A program made the position numbers and the translations under genes. A stretch of DNA of 64,000 nucleotides from the NCBI GenBank assembly GCA_903924465.1, contig CAIYBN010000038.1, positions 53,564 to 117,563 on the forward strand. The letters are read 5' to 3'. The notes under the pieces are model-generated. The model made no database searches. It had not been told where the DNA came from and saw nothing but the letters and a program-made list of their open reading frames with translations. The DNA is from an uncultured Myxococcales bacterium. GTDB lineage: Bacteria > Myxococcota_A > UBA9042. Numbering within the stretch: the first letter of the stretch is position 1; each line of letters starts with the position of its first letter. This document shows, piece after piece, positions 35,563 through 45,196 of the stretch.

Positions 35563-37717
35563 GGGCGTCGCGCAGGATCAGCACCGCCGGCGCCGTGGTC
35601 GTCGCCTGAACCACGACCCGCTGCGGTGTGTCCTCGCTGAGCTGCAGCGCGCCGCCCGCGCCAGGTGTATGTGCCAGCGCCGCTGCCAGCACGGTCGTCT
35701 CCGGCGGTGTTTGTGCCAGGCGGCCAATCGCCGTCTTGGCGTCGGAATCCACCGCCACCGTTTGCGCCCAGGCCGCGCGCGCGAGCGGCTTCGGATTCTC
35801 CCGCAACTGCTTGCCCGAACTCAGCGTTTGCGCAATGGGCCAAGCACTGAAGCCACGCTGAACCGCCGGGTCGCGCGGATCGACGAGCACATGCGAGACA
35901 GCCATACGGTCCAGCCACGGCGACGGCCCGCGGATTTGGAAATTGACCGAGTAGCCGTCCTCGGGTCGTCCCGCCAGCAGGTTGCCATACCAATTGGCCT
36001 CGCGCGTCACCGTCGGTTCATAGCCGCCGGCGATGCGCACGCCGACGCGGCCGCCAAAATCCGCCTGTCGCAGCGATGCGGAGGTCGCCAGCCTGTGCTG
36101 GCCATCCACCACCTTGGCGATCGCAGCCGACTCATCGGCTGACCAGGCCACCATCGCCTCGGGGCGTTGAAACGCGGGCCCGACGTGCTGACCGCCAAAC
36201 CACAGCGCTTCCAGGACGGCGATGCACGCCATCACCGGCGCCAACCGGACACGCCAAACGCCATCGCGCAGCATCGCGGCCGCTGCCGCCAACGCGAACG
36301 CCACACCGAACAGCTCCGCGCTCACCAGCCCAACCATCGGCCCGGCTTCCTGAGGTTTTGTCTGCACGATCGCCGCCCACCAGCCACGGTCCGCACGGAC
36401 CTGCAGCCCCAGGACGGCGACCACGACGGCCAGGGTCAAGAGCACGAACGGGCCAAATCGCTGTGATGGCGCGAGCTTGTGCGGCTGGAGCCGCGCCGGG
36501 ATTTTGGCTCCCGGCTTGTGCGGCATGGACACTGGCGCATCGTCAGATGCAAGCCCGTCCGCGACCAGCAGCGCCAGGAGCCCGACTGCGGGGAGCAGCC
36601 ATCGACTCGGCACACGAAAAGCGCCAAAGCCGGGCAGGAGATCGACCAGCGCGGGCAACAGCGGAGAATCCTTGCCAAGTGAGAGCACAACGAAAGCACC
36701 GGCGAAGGCGAGAAGCATCACGCCGCGGACGTTGGCGCGCAGCGCGCCCAGCAGACTCAGCGCCAAACCGGAGGCGCCGACCCACGCGAGCGACTCGTGG
36801 TAGCTGACGTCAGCCAAGCTGTGGCCTGGACCGCCCCAGACATGCGGCGCGAGCAGCGTCATCAGCGAGCGCGGCGGCGCGGAAAATGCCATCGCCAGCT
36901 CCAAAGGCGTCGAAAGCGAACGGTTGAGTTGGTCGGCCATGGACGCGGTGGGCAGCAGTTGCGCCGCGGCCAGGAGCGCCGCGCCCAAACCGGCCATCGC
37001 CAGCACCGCGAGGGCAAGGACCGAGCCCGGCCAGCGCGACCGGCCGGGCGGCGTCGTGGCTGGTTTCGCTTCGGTCACGACGTGCGCGAGCAGTAACGCA
37101 AGGAGCCCCGCGCCGCACAGAAACGTCGCCTGCGGATGACCCGCAAGAACCTGCAACGCCAGGACTCCGGCAGCGAGGAGCACACCGACGGGACGATGCG
37201 TCTGCCAGGCTCGAAGCACAGCCGCCCACACCCACGGCCAGAGCGCCCACGCTTCGATGAGGCTCACGTGGCCGGCCCACAAATGCCCCCAGGTGACGCC
37301 TGAGCCCAGCCACACGGCCGCCGAGCCCAACAACGGCCAAGGCGATTGGTCACGCCGCGCGCCCAAGTGCACGTGCGCAAGGACCGCGCCGCCCAGCCCG
37401 AGCAGAATCAGATGCAACCAGTAGGTCAGCAGGATCGACGCCTTGCCCGTCAGGAGCGCCGTCGCGACGTTCAGCGGATAGAGCAAGCCCAATTGCATTC
37501 CGGCGTGCGAGGCGACGCCACCCAGCAGCCACGGATTCCAGGCCAGCAGTTCGCCCCGGCGCAGCGCCGCCGCCGCAGTGTCGCGCATCGGCATCTGGTA
37601 GCTGAACAGATCGGCACCATCGCCGACGAAGACGCCCGGCAGCGTCATCGCCCACACGACCGGCAGCGTCATCGCCACAATGCCAACCGCCAGGATGGCA
37701 CGACCGCGGTTGTCCAT
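35345..37717 (-). CDS. YfhO-type polytopic membrane protein
   Basis: A 790-residue inner-membrane protein of the YfhO family, large GT-C-like proteins linked to cell-surface glycopolymer modification (YfhO in Gram-positive bacteria glycosylates teichoic acid). The ATG at 37717 has GGAGG 7 bases upstream. The first periplasmic loop reads GVFVGDGADLFSYQMPMRD followed by LAWNPWLLGG, typical of the family, and about 12 TMs follow; the C-terminal 200 residues are a periplasmic beta-rich domain ending in two TMs. Its 3' end overlaps the comEC tail on the other strand by 218 bp. Substrate unknown. Confidence 0.82.
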   Translation of the reverse strand: MDNRGRAILAVGIVAMTLPVVWAMTLPGVFVGDGADLFSYQMPMRDTAAAALRRGELLAWNPWLLGGVASHAGMQLGLLYPLNVATALLTGKASILLTYWLHLILLGLGGAVLAHVHLGARRDQSPWPLLGSAAVWLGSGVTWGHLWAGHVSLIEAWALWPWVWAAVLRAWQTHRPVGVLLAAGVLALQVLAGHPQATFLCGAGLLALLLAHVVTEAKPATTPPGRSRWPGSVLALAVLAMAGLGAALLAAAQLLPTASMADQLNRSLSTPLELAMAFSAPPRSLMTLLAPHVWGGPGHSLADVSYHESLAWVGASGLALSLLGALRANVRGVMLLAFAGAFVVLSLGKDSPLLPALVDLLPGFGAFRVPSRWLLPAVGLLALLVADGLASDDAPVSMPHKPGAKIPARLQPHKLAPSQRFGPFVLLTLAVVVAVLGLQVRADRGWWAAIVQTKPQEAGPMVGLVSAELFGVAFALAAAAAMLRDGVWRVRLAPVMACIAVLEALWFGGQHVGPAFQRPEAMVAWSADESAAIAKVVDGQHRLATSASLRQADFGGRVGVRIAGGYEPTVTREANWYGNLLAGRPEDGYSVNFQIRGPSPWLDRMAVSHVLVDPRDPAVQRGFSAWPIAQTLSSGKQLRENPKPLARAAWAQTVAVDSDAKTAIGRLAQTPPETTVLAAALAHTPGAGGALQLSEDTPQRVVVQATTTAPAVLILRDALTPGWSATIDGQPQPIVRADGLFRAISVPAGQHRIVWQFVAPGLQTGLVLSAVAWLAAVGAWIALRRRQKGL

Positions 37718-37742
37718 CACCTGACCTCCAGACGGACTGCGC

Positions 37743-38900
37743 TCAGCCGTCAAGCAGAGCCTCCGTCATGCGAAACAGGCCAGCCAATGAATCGGGCTCA
37801 TCGGGCGCCCGCGGGACGGGCAGCACTTGCAGGTCGCGCGCCAGCCCACGGACGGTCTCGACGACGCGCGCATCGGCGAGCGCGAGAGTCGCCAAACGCC
37901 GCGCCGCTTCGCCCAGCACTTTGGCCGTTCGCGGTGCCTGCCGCGCGTCTCCACCGATCGCGTCCGGACCCAACTTCAGCAGCAGGGCCTCCAACTGCAA
38001 TTCCAACTCCGGACCCGCGTGGGCAGGCGCGGTCGGAAAGGGGGCGACGCGATTGACCACCCAGGACGCAGCGAACATGTCTTGCTCTTTCAGTTTTTGT
38101 CGCAGATAGCGCGCTTCTTCCGTCGAGGTCGCGTCACATGCGGAAACCAGCACAAAGGCGGTTTCCGGCCCGCGCAGCAGCGCCTGGGTGCGCCGCGCGC
38201 CTTCGACAAAACCCTCGAAGGTATCCGACAGGTGCGAGAAAAACTGCAGGAGTTCGCTGAACATTTCGACCGACGTGAACCGTGAAAGACCGCGCATGAC
38301 CACGCTGCCGGCGCGAAAAGGTCCCGTGCGCAGCTTCTGGCTCGGCTTGAGCAGCATCTGAAAGGCCCGGGAATCGAACAGGCCGACCAATCGGTCCGGC
38401 GCGTCGAGAAAATCCAGCGCGTGCGCCGACGGCGGCGTGTCGAGCACGATCAGATCCCAATCGCCGGACGTCGCGGACTCGTACAGCCGCTCCATCGCCA
38501 TGTACTCTTGCGTTCCGGCCAACGTCGTTGACGCTTGGCGATAAAACGGGTGATTCAGGATCGCATCCCGCGATTCCGGCGTTTTGGCGTAACGCGCGAC
38601 CACGCGGTCAAAAGTCCGTTTGACGTCCAGCATCGCAGCGTCGAGCGGCGCACTGACGACGCAATGTTGTGCGGCAAAGTCTGCGACCGGAATGCGCTGC
38701 ACGTTCTCGTCGAACTTTTCCAAGCCCATGGCCGACGCCAGCCGCCGCGCGGGATCAACCGTGAGGACCAGGGCCCGGCGTCCCAGACGCGCCGCGGCCA
38801 CGCCAATCGCGGCCGACAGCGTGGTTTTGCCAACGCCGCCGGCGCCCACGACGACGATAACGCGCTTTTCTGCGATGATATGTGCAAGCGACAGAGGCAC
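37743..38900 (-). CDS. ArsA/GET3-like P-loop ATPase
   Basis: A 385-residue SIMIBI-class ATPase related to ArsA. The GTG at 38900 begins MPLSLAHIIAEKRVIVVVG; the P-loop is GAGGVGKTT at residues 19-27, and DTPPSAHALDFLDAP is the ArsA-type switch II region. Family members in Myxococcota and Actinobacteria are single-copy cytosolic proteins; their role is not arsenite export without an ArsB partner, which is absent here. Ends 26 bp before the YfhO-like gene on the same strand, so the two may be co-transcribed. Divergent from a small membrane protein across 70 bp. Confidence 0.87.
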   Translation of the reverse strand: MPLSLAHIIAEKRVIVVVGAGGVGKTTLSAAIGVAAARLGRRALVLTVDPARRLASAMGLEKFDENVQRIPVADFAAQHCVVSAPLDAAMLDVKRTFDRVVARYAKTPESRDAILNHPFYRQASTTLAGTQEYMAMERLYESATSGDWDLIVLDTPPSAHALDFLDAPDRLVGLFDSRAFQMLLKPSQKLRTGPFRAGSVVMRGLSRFTSVEMFSELLQFFSHLSDTFEGFVEGARRTQALLRGPETAFVLVSACDATSTEEARYLRQKLKEQDMFAASWVVNRVAPFPTAPAHAGPELELQLEALLLKLGPDAIGGDARQAPRTAKVLGEAARRLATLALADARVVETVRGLARDLQVLPVPRAPDEPDSLAGLFRMTEALLDG

Positions 38901-38970
38901 GCGTCTTCCCCAACGCCGGTGACCGGCGCAGACTCGATACACGCTGCGACAGCAGACGTCAAAGGGCCCG

Positions 38971-39528
38971 ATGCAAACAGCGGCACATGACACCGACCAG
39001 ATGGGCAAGCAAGCGCCGTATTTCTACGCAGTTGCGCTGCCAAAATTCGTCGCACTCTGGCTGGGCACCGGCGGATTCTACGGTCTGTTTTGGTTCCATC
39101 AGCACTGGCAAACGATCCGCAGCCGTCAAGGTGGCGATTTCAAGCCGTGGCACCGCATGCTGCTCGCCGGGTCCTATTGCGAGCCGCTGCTGCGACTGAT
39201 TGTCGAGGCGCGACGGGATCAGGCGACCGACCCGCCGTTCAGTCCGCGCGCGCGCGCCGTCGTGTGGCTGCTGATGACGGCCACGTTGCTGCTGGGTCCG
39301 CCGCTGAGCCTGCTCTGCCCCTTCGCGTTTTTGCCGCTTGTTGACGCCCAGCGCTTGGCCAATCAGGTCAATGCGTTGCGCACGCCCGCCGCGGATGAGA
39401 ACGCGGACTGGAGCCACCGGGAATGGCTCGCGCTGCTGCCCGCGGGTCTGGCGCTTCTGGCGGGTGTGGGGTGGCTTGTCCACACGGGCTGGTTCAGCGA
39501 TGCCGCCAACCGCATTTCTCATCGTTAG
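38971..39528 (+). CDS. Small membrane protein, DUF4234-like
   Basis: A 185-residue protein with the DUF4234-like start KFVALWLGTGGFYGLFWFHQ, a short loop (W-x-x-I-R-S-R-Q) and about three more TM segments, at roughly residues 95-120 and 145-170. Family function unknown. AAGGG precedes the ATG at 38971; an internal ATG at 39001 is possible. It shares a 70-bp divergent interval with the ArsA-like gene. No partner can be named. Confidence 0.7.
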   Translation: MQTAAHDTDQMGKQAPYFYAVALPKFVALWLGTGGFYGLFWFHQHWQTIRSRQGGDFKPWHRMLLAGSYCEPLLRLIVEARRDQATDPPFSPRARAVVWLLMTATLLLGPPLSLLCPFAFLPLVDAQRLANQVNALRTPAADENADWSHREWLALLPAGLALLAGVGWLVHTGWFSDAANRISHR

Positions 39529-39542
39529 CAGCGAGTTCTGGA

Positions 39543-39567
39543 TGCTACCCAATAGACTGTGGTAGCA
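39543..39567. promoter_or_regulatory. Inverted repeat upstream of the metal-efflux genes
   Basis: TGCTACC (39543-39549) and GGTAGCA (39561-39567), perfect 7-bp arms separated by 11 bp, 74 bp before the efflux adaptor ATG. The arm centres are 18 bp apart. It may be an operator of a metal-responsive regulator or a weak terminator of the preceding gene; no T-run follows. Confidence 0.5.
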
Positions 39568-39640
39568 CCATACGATGCATGGCATGATACCTGTGCGTTA
39601 CCATGGGTCAATCCGACTTTCGGTACACGCTCGGAAGACG

Positions 39641-40762
39641 ATGCATTGGCCTATTTCACCTGTGATTTCAGTGGCTTTTGTCGGCATGATGCTTGCCGCG
39701 GGCTGCCAAAACGCCAACGGGCTGCTGCCGGGCAAACCAGCCGTGGCACCGCAGCGTGTGGATGGCCGAATTCACCTGCAACCCGAGTCGATGCAGTACG
39801 TCCAAGTTCTGGTGGCGACACAGAATTCAGGGCGGATTCCCCTGCGCGCGCCCGCACGCGTGGCCTTTCGCGACGGCGCCGTTTCGCGACTCGGCGTTCC
39901 CGTACCAGCGCGCGTGTCAGCTGTGCATGTTGCGTTGGGTGAAGAAGTCTCCCGTGGCACTGCCCTGGTGACACTCGCCAGCGCGGAAGCGGCGTCGACG
40001 CGAGCGAATGTCGATCGCGGTCGGCTGGAAGTCCGCGCCGCTCAGGAATTGGTCAAACGGCAAAAGGACATGGTCAAGTCGGGCGTTGGCATTGAGATGG
40101 AGCGGTTCTCCGCAGAAATGCGACTGGCCGAAGCGCATGCAGACCTGCGGAAATCACTGGAAGAAGCCAATCTGCTCGGCGACGATCGCGATGTGACCGT
40201 GACGATTCGCGCGCCGATGGACGGCAAGGTGCTGGCGCTGCGGGCGACGGTGGGCGCGTCGGTGGAACCGGCTGGAGAGCCAGTCGTCGAAATGGGCAAT
40301 CCGCGGCTGCTGTGGGTCGTTGCGGAAGTATTCGAGCAGGACCTGCAGGCGGTTCAGCCTGGCGCGAAGGTCTCGGTCGAAATCAGTTCGATCGACGGCC
40401 CGCTGGCCGGGCGCGTGGAGGCGATTTCCGGTCACGTCGACGCCAACGCGCGGCGCGTGCCCGTCTTCATCTCGCTGGACGCAGCCGATGTCGTGCGCTT
40501 GCGTCCCGGCATGTACGCCGCGGTCCGAATTGAGACGGACGCTGTGCACGGCGTGCCCGTACCGTCGACCGCGGTGCTCGTCAAGGATGGCGGCAGCAAC
40601 GTCATCTACGTGCAAGCGGGCGACGGCTTCGAGCCTCGCGTCGTCACCGTCGGGCGCAGTTTTGAAGGGCACGTCGAGATCCTGCACGGACTTCAGGTGG
40701 GCGAGAAAGTCGTTGTCGGCGGCGCGCTGCTGCTGGATGGCTCCTCCGAACAGCGGCAGTGA
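39641..40762 (+). CDS. RND efflux periplasmic adaptor lipoprotein (CzcB/CusB type)
   Basis: Membrane-fusion subunit of a heavy-metal RND pump, 373 residues. ATG 39641 with GGAAG just upstream gives a proper lipoprotein signal (lipobox LAAGC). After it come the barrel-sandwich hybrid halves (VPVPARVSAVHVALGEEV and VTIRAPMDGKVLALRATVG), flanking a helical hairpin of about 60 residues with AQELVKRQKDMVKSG, then beta-barrel and membrane-proximal regions. There is no extra His/Met metal-binding domain as in CusB or CzcB proper. Followed by the pump gene 30 bp downstream. No outer-membrane channel gene is adjacent. Confidence 0.9.
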   Translation: MHWPISPVISVAFVGMMLAAGCQNANGLLPGKPAVAPQRVDGRIHLQPESMQYVQVLVATQNSGRIPLRAPARVAFRDGAVSRLGVPVPARVSAVHVALGEEVSRGTALVTLASAEAASTRANVDRGRLEVRAAQELVKRQKDMVKSGVGIEMERFSAEMRLAEAHADLRKSLEEANLLGDDRDVTVTIRAPMDGKVLALRATVGASVEPAGEPVVEMGNPRLLWVVAEVFEQDLQAVQPGAKVSVEISSIDGPLAGRVEAISGHVDANARRVPVFISLDAADVVRLRPGMYAAVRIETDAVHGVPVPSTAVLVKDGGSNVIYVQAGDGFEPRVVTVGRSFEGHVEILHGLQVGEKVVVGGALLLDGSSEQRQ

Positions 40763-40792
40763 CGCGATGAGCTACCGACGGGGACGCCCACC

Positions 40793-43700
40793 TTGCTAGG
40801 ACCGCTCCTGACATTCTTCATCCAGCGCCGGGCAGGCACCGTGGCTTTCGCCTTGGCTGTCGCCGCGCTCGGCGTGCACGCGTACTTGCGCACGCCCGTG
40901 GAAGCCTTTCCGGACGTGACGAATGTTCAGGTCACTGTGATCGGGCAGATGTCGGGGCTGGCAGCGGAGGAGATGGAGCGGCAGGTTTCCGTGCCGTTGG
41001 AACGGGCGCTGAATGGAACGCCGGGCATGATTGGCATGCGCAGCGAATCGCAATTTGGTCTGTCGCTGGTCACGCTCGTCTTTGACGATTCCGCGGACGC
41101 CTTTGTGTCGCGCGTGCTCATCCAGGAGCGCGTGGCCAGCGCGGAGGTGCCACCGGAGGCGGCCATCCAGCTGGCACCCAACGCAACGCCCCTGGGCAAG
41201 ATCTACCAATACCGCCTCTACTCTGCCCGCCACGACCTGTACCAGCTGCGCAGCGAGCAGACGTTCACCGTGGCCAAGTACTTGCGTGAAGTGCCGGGTG
41301 TCGCGGACGTGGTGAGCTTTGGCGGCATGCTCAAGGAGTTTCACGTGGAAGTGGATCCCGACCGGCTGCTCGCCACGGGTCTGACACTGGACGACGTCGT
41401 GGAGGTGATGACCCGGTCCAACAAGAACGCCGGTGGCGGCTTCTTGCACCGCGGGGATCAGGAGTTCGTGATCCGCTCGATGGGCTATCTCGGCGGACCG
41501 CGCGACATCGAGCGCGTGGTGCTCCGGGCCGACAAGGGTTCGCCGGTGACCGTCGGTGACGTTGCCCACGTCGTGCAATCCCACACGCCGCGGCGCGGAA
41601 CGGTGGCACAGGATCACGATCTGGAAGTCGTCGAAGGCGTCGTGCTGCTGCGTCGTGGCGAAAATCCGTCGGACGTGCTGGATGGCGTGCACCAGAAAGT
41701 CGCTGAGTTGAACGGCGGAATTCTGCCGGAAGGCATGGAGATTCGTCCGCACTACGACCGCACCGTGCTGGTCAGCCAGACCATGAGGACCGTGCACCAC
41801 AACCTGCTGGAAGGCGCGCTGCTGGTGCTGGCCGTGGTGTGGCTGTTCCTGCGCTCGATGCGCGCCGCAGTCATCGTAACCGCGGTGATTCCATTGGCGA
41901 TTCTGGTGGCGTTCATCGGTCTCAGCGCGCTGGGGTTGCCGGCCAACTTGATTTCGATGGGCGCGATCGATTTCGGCATCCTGGTCGATGGCGCCGTCAT
42001 TCTTGTTGAACGCGCCATTCACGCCGTCCGCGAGCACCGACCGAAAAGCCAGAGACAGCTGCGGCTGCTGATTGGCCACTCGGCGCTGGAAGTCGCGCGG
42101 CCGACGCTTTTTGCCATGTCCATCATCATCGCCGCGCTGATTCCCGTCTTTACGCTGGAGCGCGTGGAGGGCCGCATCTTCCGGCCGTTGGCGATGACCT
42201 ACTCCTTTGCGTTGCTCGGCGCGTTGGTCTTTTCGCTGTCCTTGGTGCCAGCGCTGTGTGCCATCCTGTTGCGACCACAGGACGCCGAGACGCGCGAGCC
42301 AAGCTGGCTGCTGACGCTCGAGCGGCTGTACCGGTGGACGATTCGGCGGGCGATTCGCTTGCGCTGGTTGGTGGTCGCACTGGTGCTGACGCTCGGTGCG
42401 GCGGGCGTGTTCGCGACCAAGAAGCTGGGCACCGAGTTCCTGCCGACGCTGGATGAAGGCGACGTCTTCGTCTTCACGGAAATGCCGCCGTCGATTTCCC
42501 TGGAACGCGCGCAGCTGCTGTTGGCCGATGTGCGGGAGACGCTGCTGAAATTTCCGGAAGTGCGCGCTTGCCTGACGGAACACGGACGGCCGGAAGACGG
42601 CACGGACAATGAAGGCGTCAACATCGGCCAGACCGCCGTGCGGTTCCATCCCAAGGAGTCGTGGCGCCCGGGTTGGAACAAGCAGCGGCTGATCGAGGAG
42701 ATGCGCAAAGCGCTGGCGGTCATCCCGGGCGCGCGCTTCAACTTCAGCCAGCCGATCAAGGATCGCGTGGAAGAATCGCTGTCGGGCGTGCGTGGCCAAG
42801 TCGTGTTGAAGATCTATGGCCGGGATTTTGACGTGATGCGCAAGAAGCTGCTGGAGACGATCGACGTGCTGAAGCCGATCCGCGGCGTGGTGGATCTGGA
42901 CATCTACCGGGACTCGACCGTGCCGCAGCTGCAGATTCGCCTCGATCGTCAGGCGCTCGCGCGCGAGGGCATCAGCGTGGACGACGCGCAGGGGCACGTG
43001 GAAGCTGCGATGGCCGGCCGCGTCGTGACGCAGCTGTGGGAAGGCGAACGGCCGGTGCCGATTCGCGTCCGATTGCCGCATGCCGAAAGCCAGAGTGAGG
43101 ATCGCATCGCCCAAACCCTGATGCCTTCGCCGTCTGGCGCGCAGGTGCCGCTGGGTCGCGTGGCACAAATCGGCATGGCGAACGGCCGCGCGGCGATCAA
43201 CCGCGAGTCCAACAGCCGCTTTGCCGCGCTGAAGTTCAACGTCGAAGGTCGCGACCTCGGCTCGGTCATTCAGGAAGCGATGGCGGCAGTCAAGCAGAAG
43301 ATCAAGGTCGAAGAAGGCTACCATCTGGTCTGGGCGGGTGAATTTGAGAACCAGCAGCGGGCGATGAAACGCCTTGCGGTGATCGTTCCCATCGCGGTGT
43401 CCGTCGTGATGGCGCTGCTCTACGCGGCGCTGGGATCGGCGCGCGCGGCGGGGACCGTGTTGCTGATTGCGCCGTTTGCGATGGTCGGCGGCATTTTCGC
43501 CCTCGGCGGGATGCACATCGCCATGTCGGTCTCGTCGGCCATCGGCTTCATCGCCCTGCTCGGTCAGGTGTCGCTGTCCGGCCTGTTGGTCGTCGGCGCC
43601 ATCGACGAGGAGCGCAAGGCGGGCGTGGCGATCTTTGAAGCCGCAGCGATCGGCGCGTCCAATCGGTTCCGCGCCGTGTTGATGGCGAGCCTGCTGGCGA

Positions 43701-43876
43701 TGCTCGGCCTGATGCCAATGGTGATCAGCGAGGAAGTCGGCGCGGAAACCCAGAGGCCGTTTGCCACCGCCATTGTCGGCGGCATGGTGACCACGCTACT
43801 GATTGTGCTATTCGTGTTGCCGGTGTTGTACACGTGGACGGCCGGGAAGCTCGCCGCGGCCACGGAGGAAGAGTAG
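40793..43876 (+). CDS. Heavy-metal efflux RND transporter, CzcA/CusA family
   Basis: A 1027-residue inner-membrane proton antiporter. The start is probably TTG at 40793, 8 bases after GGGGA; it gives MLGPLLTFFIQRRAGTVAF, the usual first TM. The proton-relay residues of CzcA in TM4 are conserved with the same spacing: D393, D399 and E406 in DFGILVDGAVILVE. RND porter subdomains and a second TM group follow, with a standard end. Sequence shape favours divalent cations (zinc, cobalt, nickel type) over copper, because the three TM4 acids are the CzcA set. Expected to work with the adaptor just upstream and an outer-membrane factor encoded elsewhere. Confidence 0.93.
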   Translation: MLGPLLTFFIQRRAGTVAFALAVAALGVHAYLRTPVEAFPDVTNVQVTVIGQMSGLAAEEMERQVSVPLERALNGTPGMIGMRSESQFGLSLVTLVFDDSADAFVSRVLIQERVASAEVPPEAAIQLAPNATPLGKIYQYRLYSARHDLYQLRSEQTFTVAKYLREVPGVADVVSFGGMLKEFHVEVDPDRLLATGLTLDDVVEVMTRSNKNAGGGFLHRGDQEFVIRSMGYLGGPRDIERVVLRADKGSPVTVGDVAHVVQSHTPRRGTVAQDHDLEVVEGVVLLRRGENPSDVLDGVHQKVAELNGGILPEGMEIRPHYDRTVLVSQTMRTVHHNLLEGALLVLAVVWLFLRSMRAAVIVTAVIPLAILVAFIGLSALGLPANLISMGAIDFGILVDGAVILVERAIHAVREHRPKSQRQLRLLIGHSALEVARPTLFAMSIIIAALIPVFTLERVEGRIFRPLAMTYSFALLGALVFSLSLVPALCAILLRPQDAETREPSWLLTLERLYRWTIRRAIRLRWLVVALVLTLGAAGVFATKKLGTEFLPTLDEGDVFVFTEMPPSISLERAQLLLADVRETLLKFPEVRACLTEHGRPEDGTDNEGVNIGQTAVRFHPKESWRPGWNKQRLIEEMRKALAVIPGARFNFSQPIKDRVEESLSGVRGQVVLKIYGRDFDVMRKKLLETIDVLKPIRGVVDLDIYRDSTVPQLQIRLDRQALAREGISVDDAQGHVEAAMAGRVVTQLWEGERPVPIRVRLPHAESQSEDRIAQTLMPSPSGAQVPLGRVAQIGMANGRAAINRESNSRFAALKFNVEGRDLGSVIQEAMAAVKQKIKVEEGYHLVWAGEFENQQRAMKRLAVIVPIAVSVVMALLYAALGSARAAGTVLLIAPFAMVGGIFALGGMHIAMSVSSAIGFIALLGQVSLSGLLVVGAIDEERKAGVAIFEAAAIGASNRFRAVLMASLLAMLGLMPMVISEEVGAETQRPFATAIVGGMVTTLLIVLFVLPVLYTWTAGKLAAATEEE

Positions 43877-43909
43877 GCAACGGTTCCGAACCGCCCGGCG
43901 CCGCCCCCT

Positions 43910-43937
43910 TTGCCGGGCGCGGGCTTCACGGTATGGT
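43910..43937 (+). promoter_or_regulatory. Promoter of the esterase gene
   Basis: TTGCCG at 43910-43915, 16-bp spacer and TATGGT at 43932-43937, 29 bp before the ATG at 43966. Confidence 0.35.
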
Positions 43938-43965
43938 GCTCGGGCTGACACGACCGGAGACCGCC

Positions 43966-45021
43966 ATGCCCAAGTCCAATGCCACGCTCAAAGAACGCTG
44001 CGAAGGCATCGTCGCCCGGCGCATCCTGCGTTTGCCACCGAAGCTGGTCGCTTGGCTCCTCGGCAAGCGCCGGCGGGTGATCAACGGCGTCGCGCTCGAT
44101 CCGACGGTCCAATTGAGCCTGGACCTGTTCAAGCTGACGGGGCGGCCGACGATGGACAAGCTACCGGTGGACGCCGCGCGCCGCGAATTTGCCAAGCTCG
44201 TGCCCATCGCCGACCTCGCGCCACGCCCGCTGCTGGACGTGCAGAATCGCCGGATTCCCGGTCCGGCGAGCGAGATTCCGATTCGCATCTACCGGGACCA
44301 AACGGGCGTCCTTCCCGCATTGCTCTACGTCCACGGCGGCGGATTTGTCGTCGGCGACTTGGACACACACGACCCGCCGCTGCGCGAATTGGCCCACGAG
44401 AGCGGCTGCGTCGTGATCGCAGTCGACTACCGGCTCGCCCCCGAACATCCCTTTCCCGCGGCGCTGGATGACGCGCTTGCCGCGCTGGCTTGGGTGCGCC
44501 AACACGCGGCAGAACTGCAGATCGACCCGGCGCGGATCGCGATGGGTGGCGACAGCGCAGGCGGCAACCTGACGGCCGCGACCTGCCATCAGCTGCAGCA
44601 GATCGGCGGCGAATTGCCCGCAGCCCAACTGCTGATCTACCCAGGCGTCGACATGCACAACCTTGCACCGTCGAGAAATACCTACGCAACAGGCTTTTTT
44701 CTGGAACGCGAATTGATCGACATGTTCGTCAGCGCCTACGTGCCTTCGCCGGAGATGACCGCTGATCCTCGGGTTTCGCCGCTCCTGGCGATGGATTTTT
44801 CGGGCCAACCGCCCGCGCTGTTGTTGACCGCGGGCTTCGACCCCTTGCAGGACGAAGGTCTGGCCTACGGCCGCAAGCTTGTCGCAGCGGGTGGCACCGT
44901 CGAATTCGTGCACTTTCCGACGCAGATCCATGGCGTCTTCGGCATGGCTGGTGCGGTCGAGGACGGCAAAAGGGCCATTGCGGCCTGCGCAAATTTCCTA
45001 CGCAAGACGTTGGCTGCGTGA
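43966..45021 (+). CDS. Alpha/beta-hydrolase, hormone-sensitive-lipase family esterase
   Basis: A 351-residue carboxylesterase or lipase of the HSL family (family IV). The ATG at 43966 is supported by GGAGA; the longer frame upstream is not coding. The oxyanion-hole motif is HGGGF at 123-127, the nucleophile elbow GDSAGG has Ser197, the acid is the Asp in AGFDPLQDEG, and the catalytic His is in QIHGVFG. No signal peptide, so it is cytoplasmic. There is an N-terminal cap of about 100 residues. Substrates are short-chain esters in characterised relatives; the physiological one is unknown. Confidence 0.9.
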   Translation: MPKSNATLKERCEGIVARRILRLPPKLVAWLLGKRRRVINGVALDPTVQLSLDLFKLTGRPTMDKLPVDAARREFAKLVPIADLAPRPLLDVQNRRIPGPASEIPIRIYRDQTGVLPALLYVHGGGFVVGDLDTHDPPLRELAHESGCVVIAVDYRLAPEHPFPAALDDALAALAWVRQHAAELQIDPARIAMGGDSAGGNLTAATCHQLQQIGGELPAAQLLIYPGVDMHNLAPSRNTYATGFFLERELIDMFVSAYVPSPEMTADPRVSPLLAMDFSGQPPALLLTAGFDPLQDEGLAYGRKLVAAGGTVEFVHFPTQIHGVFGMAGAVEDGKRAIAACANFLRKTLAA

Positions 45022-45196
45022 CGCGCGGTCGCGCGGGTGCCTGCGTCATTCACGTCGCCAATAGTTGTGTCAAATCGTCAAATTGCCTTGGATTGGCTGC
45101 TTTTTGCGTTGACGATGCGAACGGGCTGGCCCAATCTCGCCGCCCTCTGACGCCGTCAGGCGTCGTGCAATGAACGAACGCAAAATCTGGATATTC

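Noticed and set aside
39571..39640. MerR-type promoter with the inverted repeat between -35 and -10
   Set aside because: The best boxes would need a spacer of about 29 bp, too long for MerR-type control.
40796..43516. Minus-strand open frame of about 900 codons opposite the CzcA-type gene
   Set aside because: It is rich in His, Arg and Gln with no domain; the plus-strand gene has full RND motifs. High-GC third positions leave antisense frames open.
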